In this document: piece by piece, positions 11,332 to 23,145 of the stretch | How the letters are laid out: each line of letters opens with the position of its first letter | Numbering within the stretch: position 1 is the stretch's first letter | Program-made: the position numbers and the translations under genes | Notes under the pieces: generated by a model | Told to the model about the DNA's origin: nothing | Seen by the model: only the letters and a program-made list of their open reading frames with translations | Databases searched by the model: none | Assembly: GCA_020081605.1 (NCBI GenBank) | Contig: JAHREC010000009.1 | Location: forward strand, 2,356,001 to 2,420,000 | Source: Albifimbria verrucaria | Taxonomy: Eukaryota > Ascomycota > Sordariomycetes > Hypocreales > Stachybotryaceae | Reading direction: 5' to 3' | DNA: 64,000 bases

Positions 11332-12424
11332 GGTTGCTGCTGGCGTGTGTGACTATCGTCAAGCTGAAGAATTATGGATTATGGGAATTAGATATGAAGA
11401 GCGGTCGACCAGCGCCGAAGAATGCAAGGGGGTGGATGCGGCCTGCGCGGGGATACGGAGGCAAAGAGCCGGGACGGATGCGGCAACTGAACAGGAAACG
11501 GATGCTCACGACGGAGAAACAGAAACAAGACGGAAGAATTGCCAACAGCGAAGACTCAGCTTCTTAAACACAAGGGAACGAGTCTGTGGATTTCCGTGGT
11601 CAAAGCCAAGTTGCAACATGCGACGCCAATGCGGCGCGTGGTGGAGCACGAGCGGGCTCGACGACCAGGTCGACCGGGGAAGAAAGAAAGCTTAACAAGT
11701 TGTTTTCCAGGCCCGAGAGCAGAAACGGGAGATTCAATTGGCCCAGCCGAAGGATGAGGGCGTTTGAGGAGCTGTCAAGCCATATTCCGTTTCAAGCGCT
11801 GAGGTCATTTGGGCTCGAGCTTGTACGCTGAAGGGCCTCCTCCCTGGAATGCGGCCAAGCGCACCGAGCGTTTCTCAGGGCGAAGCTTGGCCCTGCGCTA
11901 GACCAAATGGCCGCCTGCGAAAGACTGGGGAACGTCGGTCCTGGGCGCCTTCGGCCGTTTGCCCCAGGCGTCGCTTGCGTTGTGAGGCACTGGTGCTGCT
12001 CACCACACAGACGCCTCGGGTTTCAAATGCAGGCAAGGGGCGACGACCCGTTCCACAGGGCGGCTGGAACAAGAGATCGGCGCTCTGCGGTGCTGCCACA
12101 GATTGATTGCGGCCAATTGCCCAATCAGACCGTTGAAACAGCCTCTGGTCTTGGTGCGTTTTGCTCCGGCTTTTCAGATCATCATGAGGACGCTTGCGTA
12201 TGGGGAATTTTTAGATTATCCAGAATTGAGATTTATCCATGCTCTCAAGGCGGGGAAGGCCCCGGCCAAGTCTCATGTTCCAATGCAAATGCTCCAAACA
12301 AATGACAAAGACAAAACGCTGAACCATCCAGTCATGCTTAGTTTCCACATCTCAAGTTAAGTTATGTTCAGTGTAAGGTATGTATCCATCTCCAGGTCCA
12401 CCGGCCTATTTTTAGCCAGCAAGT
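11332..12424. other. intergenic, promoter of UstYa-like gene
   Basis: Lies between two minus-strand genes. GC-rich near the UstYa start and more AT-rich close to 12300-12420. Open frames on both strands are present, but none shows a family motif, a signal peptide or the repeated Kex2-bordered cores expected of a RiPP precursor. Confidence 0.45.
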
Positions 12425-13734
12425 CTACACCATCAAGGCAATGTGCTTGAGTTCGCTGGAGGGCACGACGTTAGCATCACCAGACTGGGACAAAACGTGG
12501 TCACGGCGGTCATACTTTTGTACTTGGTGGCCAACCTTCATGGGAGGGTACTCGGCATCCTTGCCTTCGTCACGGCCCAGGTTGAACTGGTCCGCCTTGA
12601 GCTTCTGGGCCTTCTCCTGCAGCTCCGGGATGGGTGCCAGGTCAAAGTCGGAGTTCAAGTGCCAGAACATGGTACTGGAGATGCGCACGAGAGGACGATT
12701 GGGGAATTCCTTCTTGCGGCGCTCGATAGTCTCGACGGTCTTCTCGTTGACCACGACCTCGTGGTAACCGGCCTTGATGAGACCACCGGTGATGTGTTCG
12801 ATCTGCTTGCCGGCCTGCACGAGCAGGTAATTACCGGGGGATCTTGACGGGGATGCGGTTGCCGGTGTTGCGAGCCCAGATGTTAAGACCAGGGTAGCGC
12901 GAGCGTCCGTGGATGGTGAGGAAGTTGAGATCGGTGTGGAAGCCGGCAAGAATAGTATCCTTTTCGCCGTACTTGTTAAGGTCGGAGGCGGTTGGGGCCA
13001 AAAGGTGAGGACTGTAGCCTGTTAGCCGGTGATCGGATGGATATCTTTGGACAAAACTTGCCCGTATCGGCCCGCATCGCTGAAGTGGGTTGCCGGCAGT
13101 CCAAGTCCAACGGCCGTCATCTCGGCAAGCTTAGTGACACTGTGCTACAGTGTAAGTGTACGAAGTTTCCGCAGCGGCAGGGGAATCTAACGCGTTCTTC
13201 ATGGATGAACCCCACTGGTTCATGGCAGGCGACCATCGGTCCTTGATATGGGGCGCGTCGGGGACGATGTTGGCGGCGTTGAGGCCGGGGAACTCGGTCT
13301 TGTACGGGGCGCCTCGACCATGCGCCAGAAGAAGCGGCACTTGGGATCGGGGAGTGTCCGGCGATGTCGAGAGGGCGTTGGGAGGGTGGAGACGCTGGAT
13401 TACATCAAGGCAGGGCTCGTCGACGGCGCACTTGGGCTTTTCGGTATTCTCGAGGGTGACGCCGATCTGGTAGCTTAGTTCGGGTCGCTCGTCGCGGCGC
13501 AGGTCCTCCTCGGGCTGGGCGAAGTAGTCCTCGAGCAGGTCGAGAAAGACGTCGTTGTCCTCACTGGAGACGCGGAGTCGTGCAGGACAAGAGCACCGTA
13601 GGTGATAAGGGCCTTGGCGGCCTTTTCGCACTCGGCCTGGACCTCGGGGAATCGCTCGGGTGGTTGAGGTAGACGTCGAGGTCGATGACAGGGAGATCCA
13701 TGGACAGCTGCTGCTGGCTATCGGTGGCGGCCAT
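12425..13734 (-). CDS. 2-oxoglutarate/Fe(II) oxygenase, isopenicillin-N-synthase-like
   Basis: Non-haem iron dioxygenase of the IPNS/clavaminate-like group. The protein starts MAATDSQQQLSMDLPVIDLD, the usual N-terminal DIOX_N style. The catalytic core is visible: HTD (in GFHTDLNFLTIHG) supplies two iron ligands, GYHEVVV supplies the distal His, and RISSTMFWH supplies the R-x-S 2OG contact. One intron is clear at 13012-13061 and is of the GC-AG type (donor GCAAGT). A second short intron is likely near 13115-13160 but its borders are obscured. At least six single-base losses in C/G runs (near 13643, 13575, 13380, 13355, 13310 and 12838) must be bridged. Without them the N-terminal half and the core lie in different frames. 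Neighbours are a UstYa-like gene and a Zn2Cys6 regulator on the same strand. Substrate unknown. Confidence 0.85.
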
Positions 13735-14544
13735 CGTGTCGGTGTCCGGGGTGGTACAATCGATGTGACCTTGACGCGACGGGTGTAGGAGTGGTGTCCC
13801 TGGTGTTGCACGACAGAGTGACGGGCGTGGATGGCTGCAGGATAGGTGTGGTTGCTCGAGGAATTGGGTGGACAGGAGAGGTGTAAGTGGTGTGTGGGGA
13901 AGGATTCCTTTTTCTTTTTTTTTAAAGGACGTCGATCTCGATACGGCTCTCCCTTATCCACGATAACCGTTAACAATTTTCGGCGGAAAAGAGGGCAGTT
14001 GCGTGTCGGAGCCCGCCGAAGTCCTCCTTCCATTTCTCGGATAACATCGCCAGACCCTCTCTGCCCCTCCATGCCTCTTTAGGATGGGCTGTTTTCCTGG
14101 TGGCTTTTTACCCCGCTGGCCAGGGGTCCTGGTCCTTTCTGTTTTTTACCCCGCCATGCTTAAACAACCACCCCAAATGCCTACCTACCCTGCACCACTT
14201 ATACAACAAGCAAATCGTCGTTCAACAACAAAGGTGATGTATGTATTTTGATGAGCCATGGAATCGAGGCTCTTTGATAAAGAATCTATTTAGTCTTACC
14301 ACAATACAGTACCTAGGCTCTATGAAAATGTGTTGAATTCATTACTGTTATGTTTTCGTCGCAACCTACTTACACGGCGCTCACCATCTCCTTACAGTAG
14401 ACCATTCAGCTTTTTACCATCTCCATCTTCCCTTTCATCATCTTGTAAGAAAGAAACCCTCCCAAGTCTTTTCCATCCAGCTGCGATTAGAACAATTCCT
14501 CGAAGCATAATCCACTCCCAACGTCTCCATCACCCAGGCCTAGT
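13735..14544. other. intergenic between oxygenase and regulator
   Basis: No gene recognised. Contains a T-rich stretch near 13908-13924 and short AT-rich patches, and should include the oxygenase promoter and the 3' UTR of the regulator. The long open frame that overlaps the start of the oxygenase from about 14072 is only upstream extension in another frame. Confidence 0.5.
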
Positions 14545-17021
14545 TCATCTTCCCAACCCCATCTCCACCAGCATCCCTGGAGTATTCCCCTTTGTCAGCT
14601 CCCCAAATATCGCCAGCTCGTCAAACTTTTGAGCCAAATCCTGCGCGCTCCATTCATCTTTTGCCGACATGGCCCGTTCAAAATCTACAATGCATGCTGT
14701 GGCGACCTTGGACATTTCATGGTGTTTTGCCCGCTGCTGCAACTCAAATAAGAGTTTCTGGGCTTCAGCGCTGCTGATCTTTCCCGTGGTCATGCCCAGG
14801 AAAGGTTGGCTTGCGCAATCTTGCCCAGCACCGCGTGCCGAACAAACAGGACTTTCCAGTACGCCATGCAAAGTGAGAAGCAGAACCTCCACGAAAGGTG
14901 ATCAGGGTTACGAAGAATCAGACTGCTGGCATGCAGGACCGCCACATTAAAAAGGGGACTGTACGTCCTTGGATCTCGTGACGACATGTACTCGACAATA
15001 AGTCGTTGCATCTGTCGCTCCGAGGCGCTGAACACAGTGTCTGGTGTGCTATCCGGCGACGAAAATGTTCTTAATCGGAGATGACGCCGCAGAAATGGCC
15101 GGAAAATGTCAAGAATGGTAGCGTGATAGAGAGAACTGGTACTGTCAACTGCTGCTTCGAGGTGATAAGACGTCGGGCTTGTTACTGGAAAACCCACACA
15201 TGACCAAACGCACCTCGTCCTCGGTTCAGCTTCGCGGCGTCCAAAGTGTTTACCCATGCAAGTAGCTTCCGATACTTCTCCTCAGCGAAGCCTAGGGGCA
15301 TCGTATTCTGGAGCGGTGTATCACCATGCGTAAAGTAAAAGGCATAGATTTCTTGAGCGATAGGCCAGTAACTACACAATGCTGGAAACGTACAGCCTAT
15401 ATACCCCGGCAATGGATGGGGTGGCCAAGGTCGCTCTCCTGTCTTCATTTCACTTTCGGCTTGTTCTTTGCCAGGTATAGGTAAAGCTGGAGGGAAAAAC
15501 ACGGGGCACTCGCGATAATAGACTGCATGGATACTGTAAAACTCGTCAACATAAGTCTTGTGCATGATCGAAGCCAATACGTTAACGTACCTTAACCAAC
15601 AATAGCTCCCCAGGCTACATGCGCCATTGCTCTAATACTCTCACAAGGCATCTGGCGACAAGCCTCAATCACCTGCTCCGAATGAGGAACCCCATAAAGG
15701 TGTAGTTGAGAACCAATCCGACGCACATCTGCCAACATTTCAAGCGATCGTGAGTCTAACCCTTGCAGGTGCATTGCGATGGAAAGAATACTTATGGCCG
15801 CAAGGGATGTTGTCGATTTCGAGGCACGCTCGCCTTGCCAGAGTTTCTCAGCCTCAGACAGGAACGCAAAGCCAAACGAAGAGGCCCGAGAGTCCAAGGC
15901 CGCGTAGCATTGCTATAATGGTTACAAATCGGAGACAGCATTGAAGTAAGACAACTTACGAACGAAATGCAAAGTACAGAATTGAAAAGGAAAGAAGAGC
16001 AGTTATCTAACCGGTACTCGACTAGGTCCCGCAGGAAAAGGTCTGCATCGAATAGCCCCAACACCGGATGCTCGTTTTCCAGGTAAAATGATATTACAGT
16101 GGCTGCAAAATCATTGCTCACAGGAATCTTCGTCCAGTAACTGGCTTTCAAATCACAAAGGCGTGCATCGCAATATTGAATGGGGAGCAAAGGACCTGCA
16201 AAAGGGACTGCATGCTCGTCGGCTAGCAAGCCACTATCGTATGAAGGCGTGCCACTTATGAGGAGTGCTGGATCGATTTGCTCATCCGAAAGTCCAATAT
16301 CCGACATAGAGTCTTCGTTCATTAGCTCCAATGCGGTGGCCGGGCGGGAACCAGATGCACGTGAACTGAGTCGAAGCAGGCCGTCTACATCGATCGAATT
16401 TGCTTCTATCGGGGCTAGGGATGGGTAGACGAGCTTAGATAGCATAGTCAGCTCAAATTCCATTTTTGACTTCGTCGATGGTAGAATGCTACGGGAAGTT
16501 TCGAGATCAGAAGGCCGTTGTAGAGATATGGCACCCTCCATAGAGGAACGCATATGCGACACGTCGGAAGCTGACCTCAACTGGCGCAGCAGGGCAACAG
16601 CTTCCTCCTCGGGTACATTTTGCATGCTTTGAAGAACTCTATTGGCGTCTTCAAGCTCTCCTCTCAACTGCTCAATCTGGTTCTTCCGTGCCATCGTTGA
16701 TGTTTCGTCGGCGTTTGAAGTCACATACTGACACATTAGGTCATTCTTACCGCAACGGCCACATCTTGGGCGGACGCCATCGCACTGGCCGTAAGCGAGA
16801 CCAACCAGTCAGGCTATGGAGTAAGCTTAACGACTAGGAGCACTCACAGCAGACTTCTTAAGGCGGCAGTTGTCGCAGGCCACTCGAACATTGTTAAAGC
16901 GCTTCTTCCTTGTTCGTGGAGGCGGAGCTTCGGCCCCAGCTGCTCCACCCTGCTGCGGAGGATTGTTGCCATCACCCTGTAGTGATCCTGCCGGTAGCAA
17001 AGGCCTATCACGTTTCTGCAT
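14545..17021 (-). CDS. Zn2Cys6 transcription factor with fungal-specific regulatory domain
   Basis: Nuclear DNA-binding regulator. Exons: 16848-17021, 15960-16784, 15591-15912 and 14545-15533, with introns 16785-16847, 15913-15959 and 15534-15590. Splicing intron 1 restores the binuclear cluster CDNCRLKKSACDG...C..C......C with spacing C-x2-C-x6-C-x6-C-x2-C-x6-C. A basic patch (PRTRKKRFNNVRVA) precedes it and a probable coiled-coil linker follows (MARKNQIEQLRGELEDANR). The middle homology region (QGLDSRSLEMLADVRRIGSQ; SIHAVYYRECPVFFPP) is in exons 3 and 4. Single-base losses near 15613, 15190 and 14806 break the frame but homology continues. Length about 750 aa. It faces the oxygenase and UstYa-like genes on the same strand and may control local genes, which is inference. 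Confidence 0.88.
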
Positions 17022-18462
17022 TTGATTTCAAGTTATATCAAAGTTGGTAGGGTATAGTACGTTAATTGTTGTATCGTAAAAGTAGTCCCGATGCTTTCCA
17101 GATGTCTTCTAACATAGGTAGCCTAGGTGGCTGCGTAGATTATTGGCTACAACTGAAGAAATTACGATCTTTAAACTGGCCAGAATAAACTATGCAAATA
17201 AGCTTGATATGGTTCCCATGCAAGAGAATTTCGCTGATGATTGTTTGAGCATACAGGGCTGGCTTCGTCTCGAGGCCATCAAAAGAGTGGCACACGCCGG
17301 AGAAAAGTCCGCCCCGTTCAGACGCTCTGATTGGACTAGACTTGACTTGGGCACCTAAATCTACCATTAGTCTTGCATCTCCGGAAATATTGCGTCACGT
17401 TGGCGTATCAGTGCTTCCGATCGACATATTGTGAAATGGTGGGCATGGCACGTCTGTAAAGCGCAGGGATGTTCTCAGCCATGCACTGCGCGATAAACGC
17501 CCAATCAAGCCACTCTTTCCGCATATTATCTTTCGGCTGGTGAACATCAACCACTGTACTTGAGTTGGGGGTCTCTTAGTCAGAAAGATGGCGGTTCTAT
17601 GATACGCTAGCAGAAAAGAGTCGTTCGAGATAGAAGCTTACCCTATCCGCCGTGTGGATGCGGGTGCGGTTGGGAGAAGGTAGGGTGGATGTGGACGTAT
17701 CTCGAGCCAATATTTTCCACGGAGCAAGATGAATGTTTTGTAAAAGCTCGGAGCTCAGATCCGACATTGTTCTCAGAGTGATGGCAGAAATTTGTCGATG
17801 TGTAGGACGAAATACTAGAGCCCACTGGTGCTATCCAACACCCTATAAACCGCTACAGTTTCTCGCTCACCAGTATGGACTCTAGGGACACGAACTATAT
17901 GTTTTGCATGTGATCAGGATTGTTTTCGATTGCAAAAGATTTCAGAGATTTGATCCAGCAGTATACAATGTGCATTTTTTGTTTGGAGCCAAGGAAGATG
18001 GCACAGCGTTGGCGACTTGTGTTTATTTAGAATATGACATACTTCTGAAAATAGGAAGCTACTATTGAATTAATTAATCCGTAGAAGTTGCCTGAGTGAA
18101 TTATCAAATAGAAATAAGAATGCGCACGGCGGTTTGTCAGAAATTGGTGACCGATCCTCAAAACTTCCCATGGTTCTGGGATTTACCGTAAACAAGACCC
18201 CTAGATTACCCCGATCATACGTGATAGCTCAACTGTCATCTGAAAAGCTTCGTATTTCATTGGACTCTTACTTCCCGGCTGCACATCTGCCGAAGCACGC
18301 ATATCAGCATGCATGACGTCAAAACACCCGCCTGGCGGATGATTAAGCCATTTCAAAATGCATACAACCATTTATCAAAAGCTCGTCATAGATCTCTTGC
18401 TTCCAAACATTAATTCAATTCATTAAGGAGATTACTTCGTTGTGATATGATTAACTCGGATC
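17022..18462. other. intergenic between regulator and aldo-keto reductase
   Basis: Divergent promoter region of about 1.4 kb. AT content rises towards 18000-18120. Short open frames (for example near 17143-17358 on the plus strand) show no family features. No RNA gene seen. Confidence 0.45.
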
Positions 18463-19573
18463 ATGACTACCAAGGCGCTACTTACCCTCGCCGCATTTGG
18501 CATCACCGTAAATGGATCCGCCTGGCCACATGCGAAGGAAAAAACCATCAATGTCGAGATGCTAACCGTCCAGGAAGTACCTCCGTTGGGCCTTGGGACG
18601 TGGCTCTCTGATCGTAAAAAGGTAGTGACAGTAACCCAGCAATCAATTGCCCATCTAACGAAATATCAGGTCTCACATGCCGTTGAGTATGCACTCAAAT
18701 CGGGATATAGGCATATCGATGCCGCTTATGCCTACAGTAAATCTCAAAAGATCTCATGGCATCTTTGACCAGCAGTTAATGTTTGTTAGAAAACGAAGAC
18801 AAGGTTGGAGAGGGCATTGCCGCCTCGAGAATCGACCGTCAAGATCTGTGGGTGACTAGCAAGCTATGGAATACCCACCACAAGCCCAGCGTTGTACGCG
18901 ATGCAATCGACGAATCCATTGAGAAACTTGGAGTTGAGTATCTTGATTTGTATCTGATGCATTGGCCAGTGGCCTTTGAGCCAGAAGGCAAGAATCGTAT
19001 CGACAAAGGAACTTCCATCACAGATACCTGGCAAGCAATGGAAGAGCTTGTGCGCGCAAACCGTACCAGATACATTGGCGTATCCAACTTTTCACCTTCT
19101 GATATCCAGACAATTCTGGATATCTGCAAGATCTGTCCATATGCACACGAGTTTGAGGCTCATCCATACCTACAGCAGCAGGGGTTTGTCGATTGGCATC
19201 TTGAAAGAGGAATCAAGGTTATTTCATACTCACCTCTCGGCAACACCAATCCCACCTATGACTCCAACATCCCTCCTCTCCTAGAGGACTCATTTTGGGA
19301 AACTTTGGCAGAGAAGAAGCATGCAACCGTTGCCCAAGCAGTTCTAGCCTGGGGTTTACAGAGGGAACCATCGTGATTCCTAAGAGCGTCCACGAGAACC
19401 ACATCAAAGATAACTTAAAGGCTTTGGATATTAAATTTTCTACAGAAGAGTTACGCAGTATCGGAGAGCGCGACAAGAAGAAGCGAATGAATGACCCAGG
19501 AAAATCGTGGGGAGTTGCATTGTTCAAGGGTCTTGATGATCCTACAGAAATAGAGGAAATTGGCGAGTTGTAG
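18463..19573 (+). CDS. aldo-keto reductase with possible signal peptide
   Basis: NADPH-dependent carbonyl reductase of the AKR superfamily. Exons 18463-18621, 18670-18736 and 18790-19573, with introns 18622-18669 and 18737-18789. The catalytic tetrad is present: Asp and Tyr in GYRHIDAAYAY, Lys in TSKLWNTHH and His in LYLMHWPVAF. The cofactor-binding IPKSVHENHIKDN near the C-terminus is also complete. One G is lost near 19365 (QRGTIVIP), after which the frame resumes to the TAG at 19571. The unusual part is the N-terminus: MTTKALLTLAAFGITVNGSA is hydrophobic with an Ala-x-Ala-like end, resembling a secretion signal ahead of the normal barrel start. AKRs are normally cytosolic, so this could be a real secreted form or a start chosen too far upstream, but no better ATG precedes the first barrel strand. 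Confidence 0.9.
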
Positions 19574-19924
19574 GAAAGACAACTGAGCTGGCGGAAGCAA
19601 GGACCGTGTTGACCTTGACACTTTCTCGGAACTCATTTGTCGACGACAAAGCCTGAGGTAAACCTGGATTATGGTTATTTACAAACCCAAATTGTTCTCG
19701 TGATTACATGCCATAAACACAATAGCCGAGTTTCGATAGCCTAGCTGCTGAGTAATGATAGCCGCTGGCGTAACGTTGTAATTGCATCCGCCAATCGGTT
19801 CTTGATCAGTGGAGAATGACTCAATTGCTCTACACCGAATACTTTATAAGCTTGGAGACGATTCATTTCTCCAAGAAAAACCATGTGCTTCGTTTAGTGT
19901 GATCAACCATCATTGAGAATCAAA
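19574..19924. other. short intergenic, promoter of reductase
   Basis: Tandem same-strand spacing of 350 bp between the aldo-keto reductase and the medium-chain reductase. No gene. No distinct motif recognised beyond an AT-rich patch at 19830-19880. Confidence 0.45.
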
Positions 19925-20950
19925 ATGCAGGCGGTTCGTATCCAGCCTGCGACATCGTCGGGTAGTCCGTCTTATTCGGCTACCAATCCAGCACCACCCT
20001 CAGCCCTATTTCTTGATAACAGTGTTCCTATTCCCAGGCTCACGAAACCCGGACAAGTCCTGATTCGTGTTCATGCCACCACAGTCACAAGAGACGAGTT
20101 GATTTGGCCGGAAACGTATGCCTCGGAGCTTAAAATATTGGGCCATGATGTGTCTGGGGTTGTTCTCGCAACATATGAGAATAGCTCGAACTTCAAAGCT
20201 GGCGACGAGGTCTACGGCATGATTAACATGGAAGAAGGATGCTCATGGGCCGAGTACGTTGTTGCAGATAGCTTGGAACTAGCTCCTAAACCCAGGTCTC
20301 TATCGTGGGCTGAGAGTGTAACGGTCCCCATGAGCGGATTGACGGCATGGGAAGCCTTATTTGACAAGGCCGGAATCCCAGAACCCGATCTTACAAGAAT
20401 CAAGCCCCAAAAGAACTCTACTGGAGAAAATGACGGTACCATTTTAGTCACAGGAGCATCCGGAATGGTCGGAGCATGGGTCGTTCAACTTGCTGCTCTG
20501 ACTGATCGTCATGTGGTAGCTGCCAGCAGCTCAGAATGCAAGGAACCGAGAGTTTTTGAAGTCACTAGGAGCCACAGAAGTGGTGGAGTATGCTGAACTA
20601 GACAAATTACAGCGCTCCTTCGATACAATCATTGATACTGCTGGGGTGACACTCTCGCTCAAAGCTGGTCACTTGTTTCTGACGACGGCATTATTATTAC
20701 TGTTGACTCAAACAGTTTTGATATTGAAACGAAGCCAAAACCGGCCGGTAGAGAGCATGTCAAGGCTATATTCTTTATAGTCACAGCATCTGGGCTCCAG
20801 CTCACGAAACTGACCAAGGTCATGGACCTAGGCTTGGCTCGGGCATTCGTGTCAGAAATCTTTCCTCTTGGAGAGGCTAGAGCAGCGTATGAAAGAGCAA
20901 GTGGCAGACTGAATAAACGAGGAAAGGTTGTATTGCAAGTTCGAGATTGA
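19925..20950 (+). CDS. zinc-free medium-chain reductase (quinone oxidoreductase-like), two frame breaks
   Basis: NADPH-dependent MDR-family reductase. MQAVRIQPA starts the GroES-like domain, where GHDVSGVV and GDEVYGMI are the expected turns. The Rossmann part has VTGASGMVGAWVVQLA. The structural and catalytic zinc ligands of alcohol dehydrogenases are missing, so a quinone or enoyl reductase is more likely than a dehydrogenase. An in-frame ATG 12 bases upstream (19913) is also possible. Near 20540 the frame moves by +1 (an extra base or two lost), bringing in FLKSLGATEVVEYAE. Near 20650 one base is lost, and the remainder (LARAFVSEIFPLGEARAAYERA) runs to TGA at 20948-20950. It sits 350 bp behind the aldo-keto reductase on the same strand, so the two may be co-regulated. 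Confidence 0.85.
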
Positions 20951-21074
20951 TAATTGAAATATTGACATTATTCTCCGGGGTGAAGCATCTTCTTGACTGA
21001 TATACACTTGGTGTGCAATAATACCACCCGGAGCCTCTCATTGTAGGAAAGCTACAATCGCCTGAGGAGAATAA

Positions 21075-21527
21075 TCAAGCCACTATGTCTCCGAATGCAG
21101 ACATATGGTGTATCCAAGTGACAATAAATTCCTTCCATGGTGCAGCACCCGGGCATTTGCTTGCTGCGCAGCCTACCATTGTCAGATCTCTGGAGTGAGG
21201 ATTAAGTTCATCAACTTACAATCGGTAAGATCTTTTTGTACCCCAGTATGATGCAGCACATTCGGAGAGAACCATTGGCCATGCGGCACATAACCCTAAA
21301 TAAACAACTTCTACCTCCCACTGTTGTAGGCTATACCTGGCATTTTGGATCAAGACTCCAGCAATGACTATCATCGACCCATTTGCGGCAGCTTGAATAT
21401 GTGCGGCAAGAGCCAAGCGTCGAAATGGTGTCGACGCAATGACTAAACCCCAGATGAAAGCGAACAGATAGAGAGAGGCGCCTAGGCGAAACAATCGGAA
21501 AGAGAGGTCTGAATCAGCAGGGGCCAT
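21075..21527 (-). CDS. small membrane protein, hydroxylaminobenzene-mutase-like
   Basis: Starts MAPADSDLSFRLFRLGASLYLF. It has about four hydrophobic segments: LYLFAFIWGLVIAS, LALAAHIQAAANGSMIVIAGV, VYLGLCAAWPMVLSE and the stretch after the intron. The pattern ALAAHIQ...NG, then CAAWPMVLSECAASYWGTK, resembles the small four-TM HabA/HabB-type hydroxylaminobenzene mutases of bacteria and their fungal relatives. A donor GTAAGT lies in the codon after GTKRSYR (near 21225). The next exon carries a PGAAPWKEFIVT segment seen in this family, but in a frame that needs an indel, and then stops after HHMSAFGDIVA (TGA at 21075-21077). The last TM helix appears missing or altered. Family assignment is from memory of the motif pattern and moderate. 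Confidence 0.5.
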
Positions 21528-22039
21528 GGCGTGAAAGATGCTCTGGTTGAGCCAAACTCGTTGTATCCGTCCGTAGCTGTCAGCCTATTTATGTCTGGAG
21601 GATCCATCTAAACACAAGGAATGGTTGTCCTACGGGATTGTTCGGCTAACAGTTCCGTTGGATAGCCGTCCCGGATCTTACAGTGAGACGGCACGAATTT
21701 GGCATACGTAGCTCAGATATCTCGAACGATAGATAGACTACTAATTTTTGAGGATGAACTACTAAACATTGAAGAAGAAAAAATTAAAAATGTGATAAAC
21801 TTATTGTAGAAAGACACTAAACCGGAGAGACTATAGATAATTGTTGAAGCTTTGGTAAAGCTTTTGATCCTATTAAGACTTGTATGGTAGGCTAAACCGT
21901 TGTGCTCTGACTGTAGAAACCCCACCAGATAGGCTATTTCTTGTAAAAGGTTTCTAACCAGACCCGGCACGTTTGTAATATACGAAAGTCTGGTTGTTAT
22001 CTTCGCAACACCATTACTATCATTTTCAACAAACTTTTA
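21528..22039. other. intergenic, AT-leaning
   Basis: About 510 bp between two minus-strand genes; 21720-21870 is AT-rich. It must hold the promoter of the small membrane protein and the methyltransferase 3' UTR. No gene recognised. Confidence 0.45.
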
Positions 22040-23145
22040 CTACTTGGCCCATGATTGTTTCCCTAGAGCTACAGCCTGTGTATTCCAAACCTGTTTACCC
22101 ATCGAGACCAGCTCTTCGCCGAAATTATCCAGTATCAGTCTAGCGTCACAGGGATCTCCTTTGATCATTTCTCGGAAACCAAGTTCATCCCCAAAGGTTG
22201 AAACGAACCAGTCCTTCTTCCAATTGGTGAGTGCTTCAGTTGCCTCGAATGTATGGGGCTGTATGTTCTTGGCTACCAGGTAAAATGATGACCGGATGGT
22301 ATGGCACCTGCCGATTTGAACAGTGTTATATCAGAAAACTTGCTGAATGTGCGTAGGGTGCATACAGTTTCCCAACTCTCAACTTTGTGCATGAGAATCA
22401 CCATGGTCTCGCCAACTTTAACATGCTCGAGACCAAGTATAAGCTGAGTTGTGGCCAGACGACGAGTTTCGCGAAACTCTCTGTATTCTGGACGATCATG
22501 GGTGCGTAACACCTGGCCGTCGCAGACGACCAAGTCGAAGCACTCATCATTCAGGGCCCTTTGTAGATGAAAGTTATCTTCGTCAGGATGTCCCTGAGGG
22601 ATGTCGTGTTTCGTCACGCCCATATCTGCGGCCAGTATCGTAATGTCCATGAATTTCATTTTAAGGTTGGAATGCTTTGCAAACAAGTTGTGCCCGCCAA
22701 AATTAAATGGTAGACTAAAGCCTGTAATTTTTGCCAGTGTGTTCTTTTCCAGAATATACGAGGCAAAACCACCAGGAGCTGCGCAAATATCTAAGATGGT
22801 AGGGAATGATGTGTTTTGGGAATCTCGAATGCTAGTGTCGCAGTGTCTAGTTCCTTAGTAATATCTTTCATCATTTTGAAAAAGTACCGGGCGACTGGAC
22901 GCTGTGCATTATCAGCATTATGACGCTGTTTCTGGAAGAAATCGTCGCCGCTGGGGTTTGCCCATCCCTATTTTCTACAATTAGCAAAGATGACGGGGCT
23001 GTTTTGGAGTGTGCTTAGCTTACTGTCTTTCTTAATTCTTCCAGTTTGCAATAAGCTTCCACATTACGGAGATAATCACGAAGAATACGCCGGGCAGTCA
23101 GGGAATAGCATCTTCTTCAGTGGTCCCGTCCCTCGTAGCATCCAT
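22040..23145 (-). CDS. FtsJ-like SAM-dependent methyltransferase, three frame breaks
   Basis: Probably an RNA 2'-O-methyltransferase-fold enzyme. From the ATG at 23145 (MDATRDGTTEEDAI) the frame passes a C loss near 23095 into LTARRILRDYLRNVEAYCKLEE. It then splices intron 22968-23023 to GWANPSGDDFFQKQR, and after another indel near 22807 reaches the SAM-binding motif I LDICAAPGGFASYIL. Motif IV-like DLVVCDGQ and a beta-strand MVILMHKVESWET follow. A last indel near 22303 leads into IRSSFYLVAKNIQP, typical of the C-terminal strand of this fungal family, and the protein ends GKQSWAK. About 330 aa. The family is common in filamentous fungi, often as lineage-specific paralogues. The substrate is unknown. 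Confidence 0.82.

Noticed and set aside
10433..17021. Named RiPP or penicillin-type cluster from UstYa plus IPNS-like oxygenase
   Set aside because: No precursor peptide, ACV synthetase or other backbone gene is present, so a named pathway cannot be claimed; kept only as a tentative finding.
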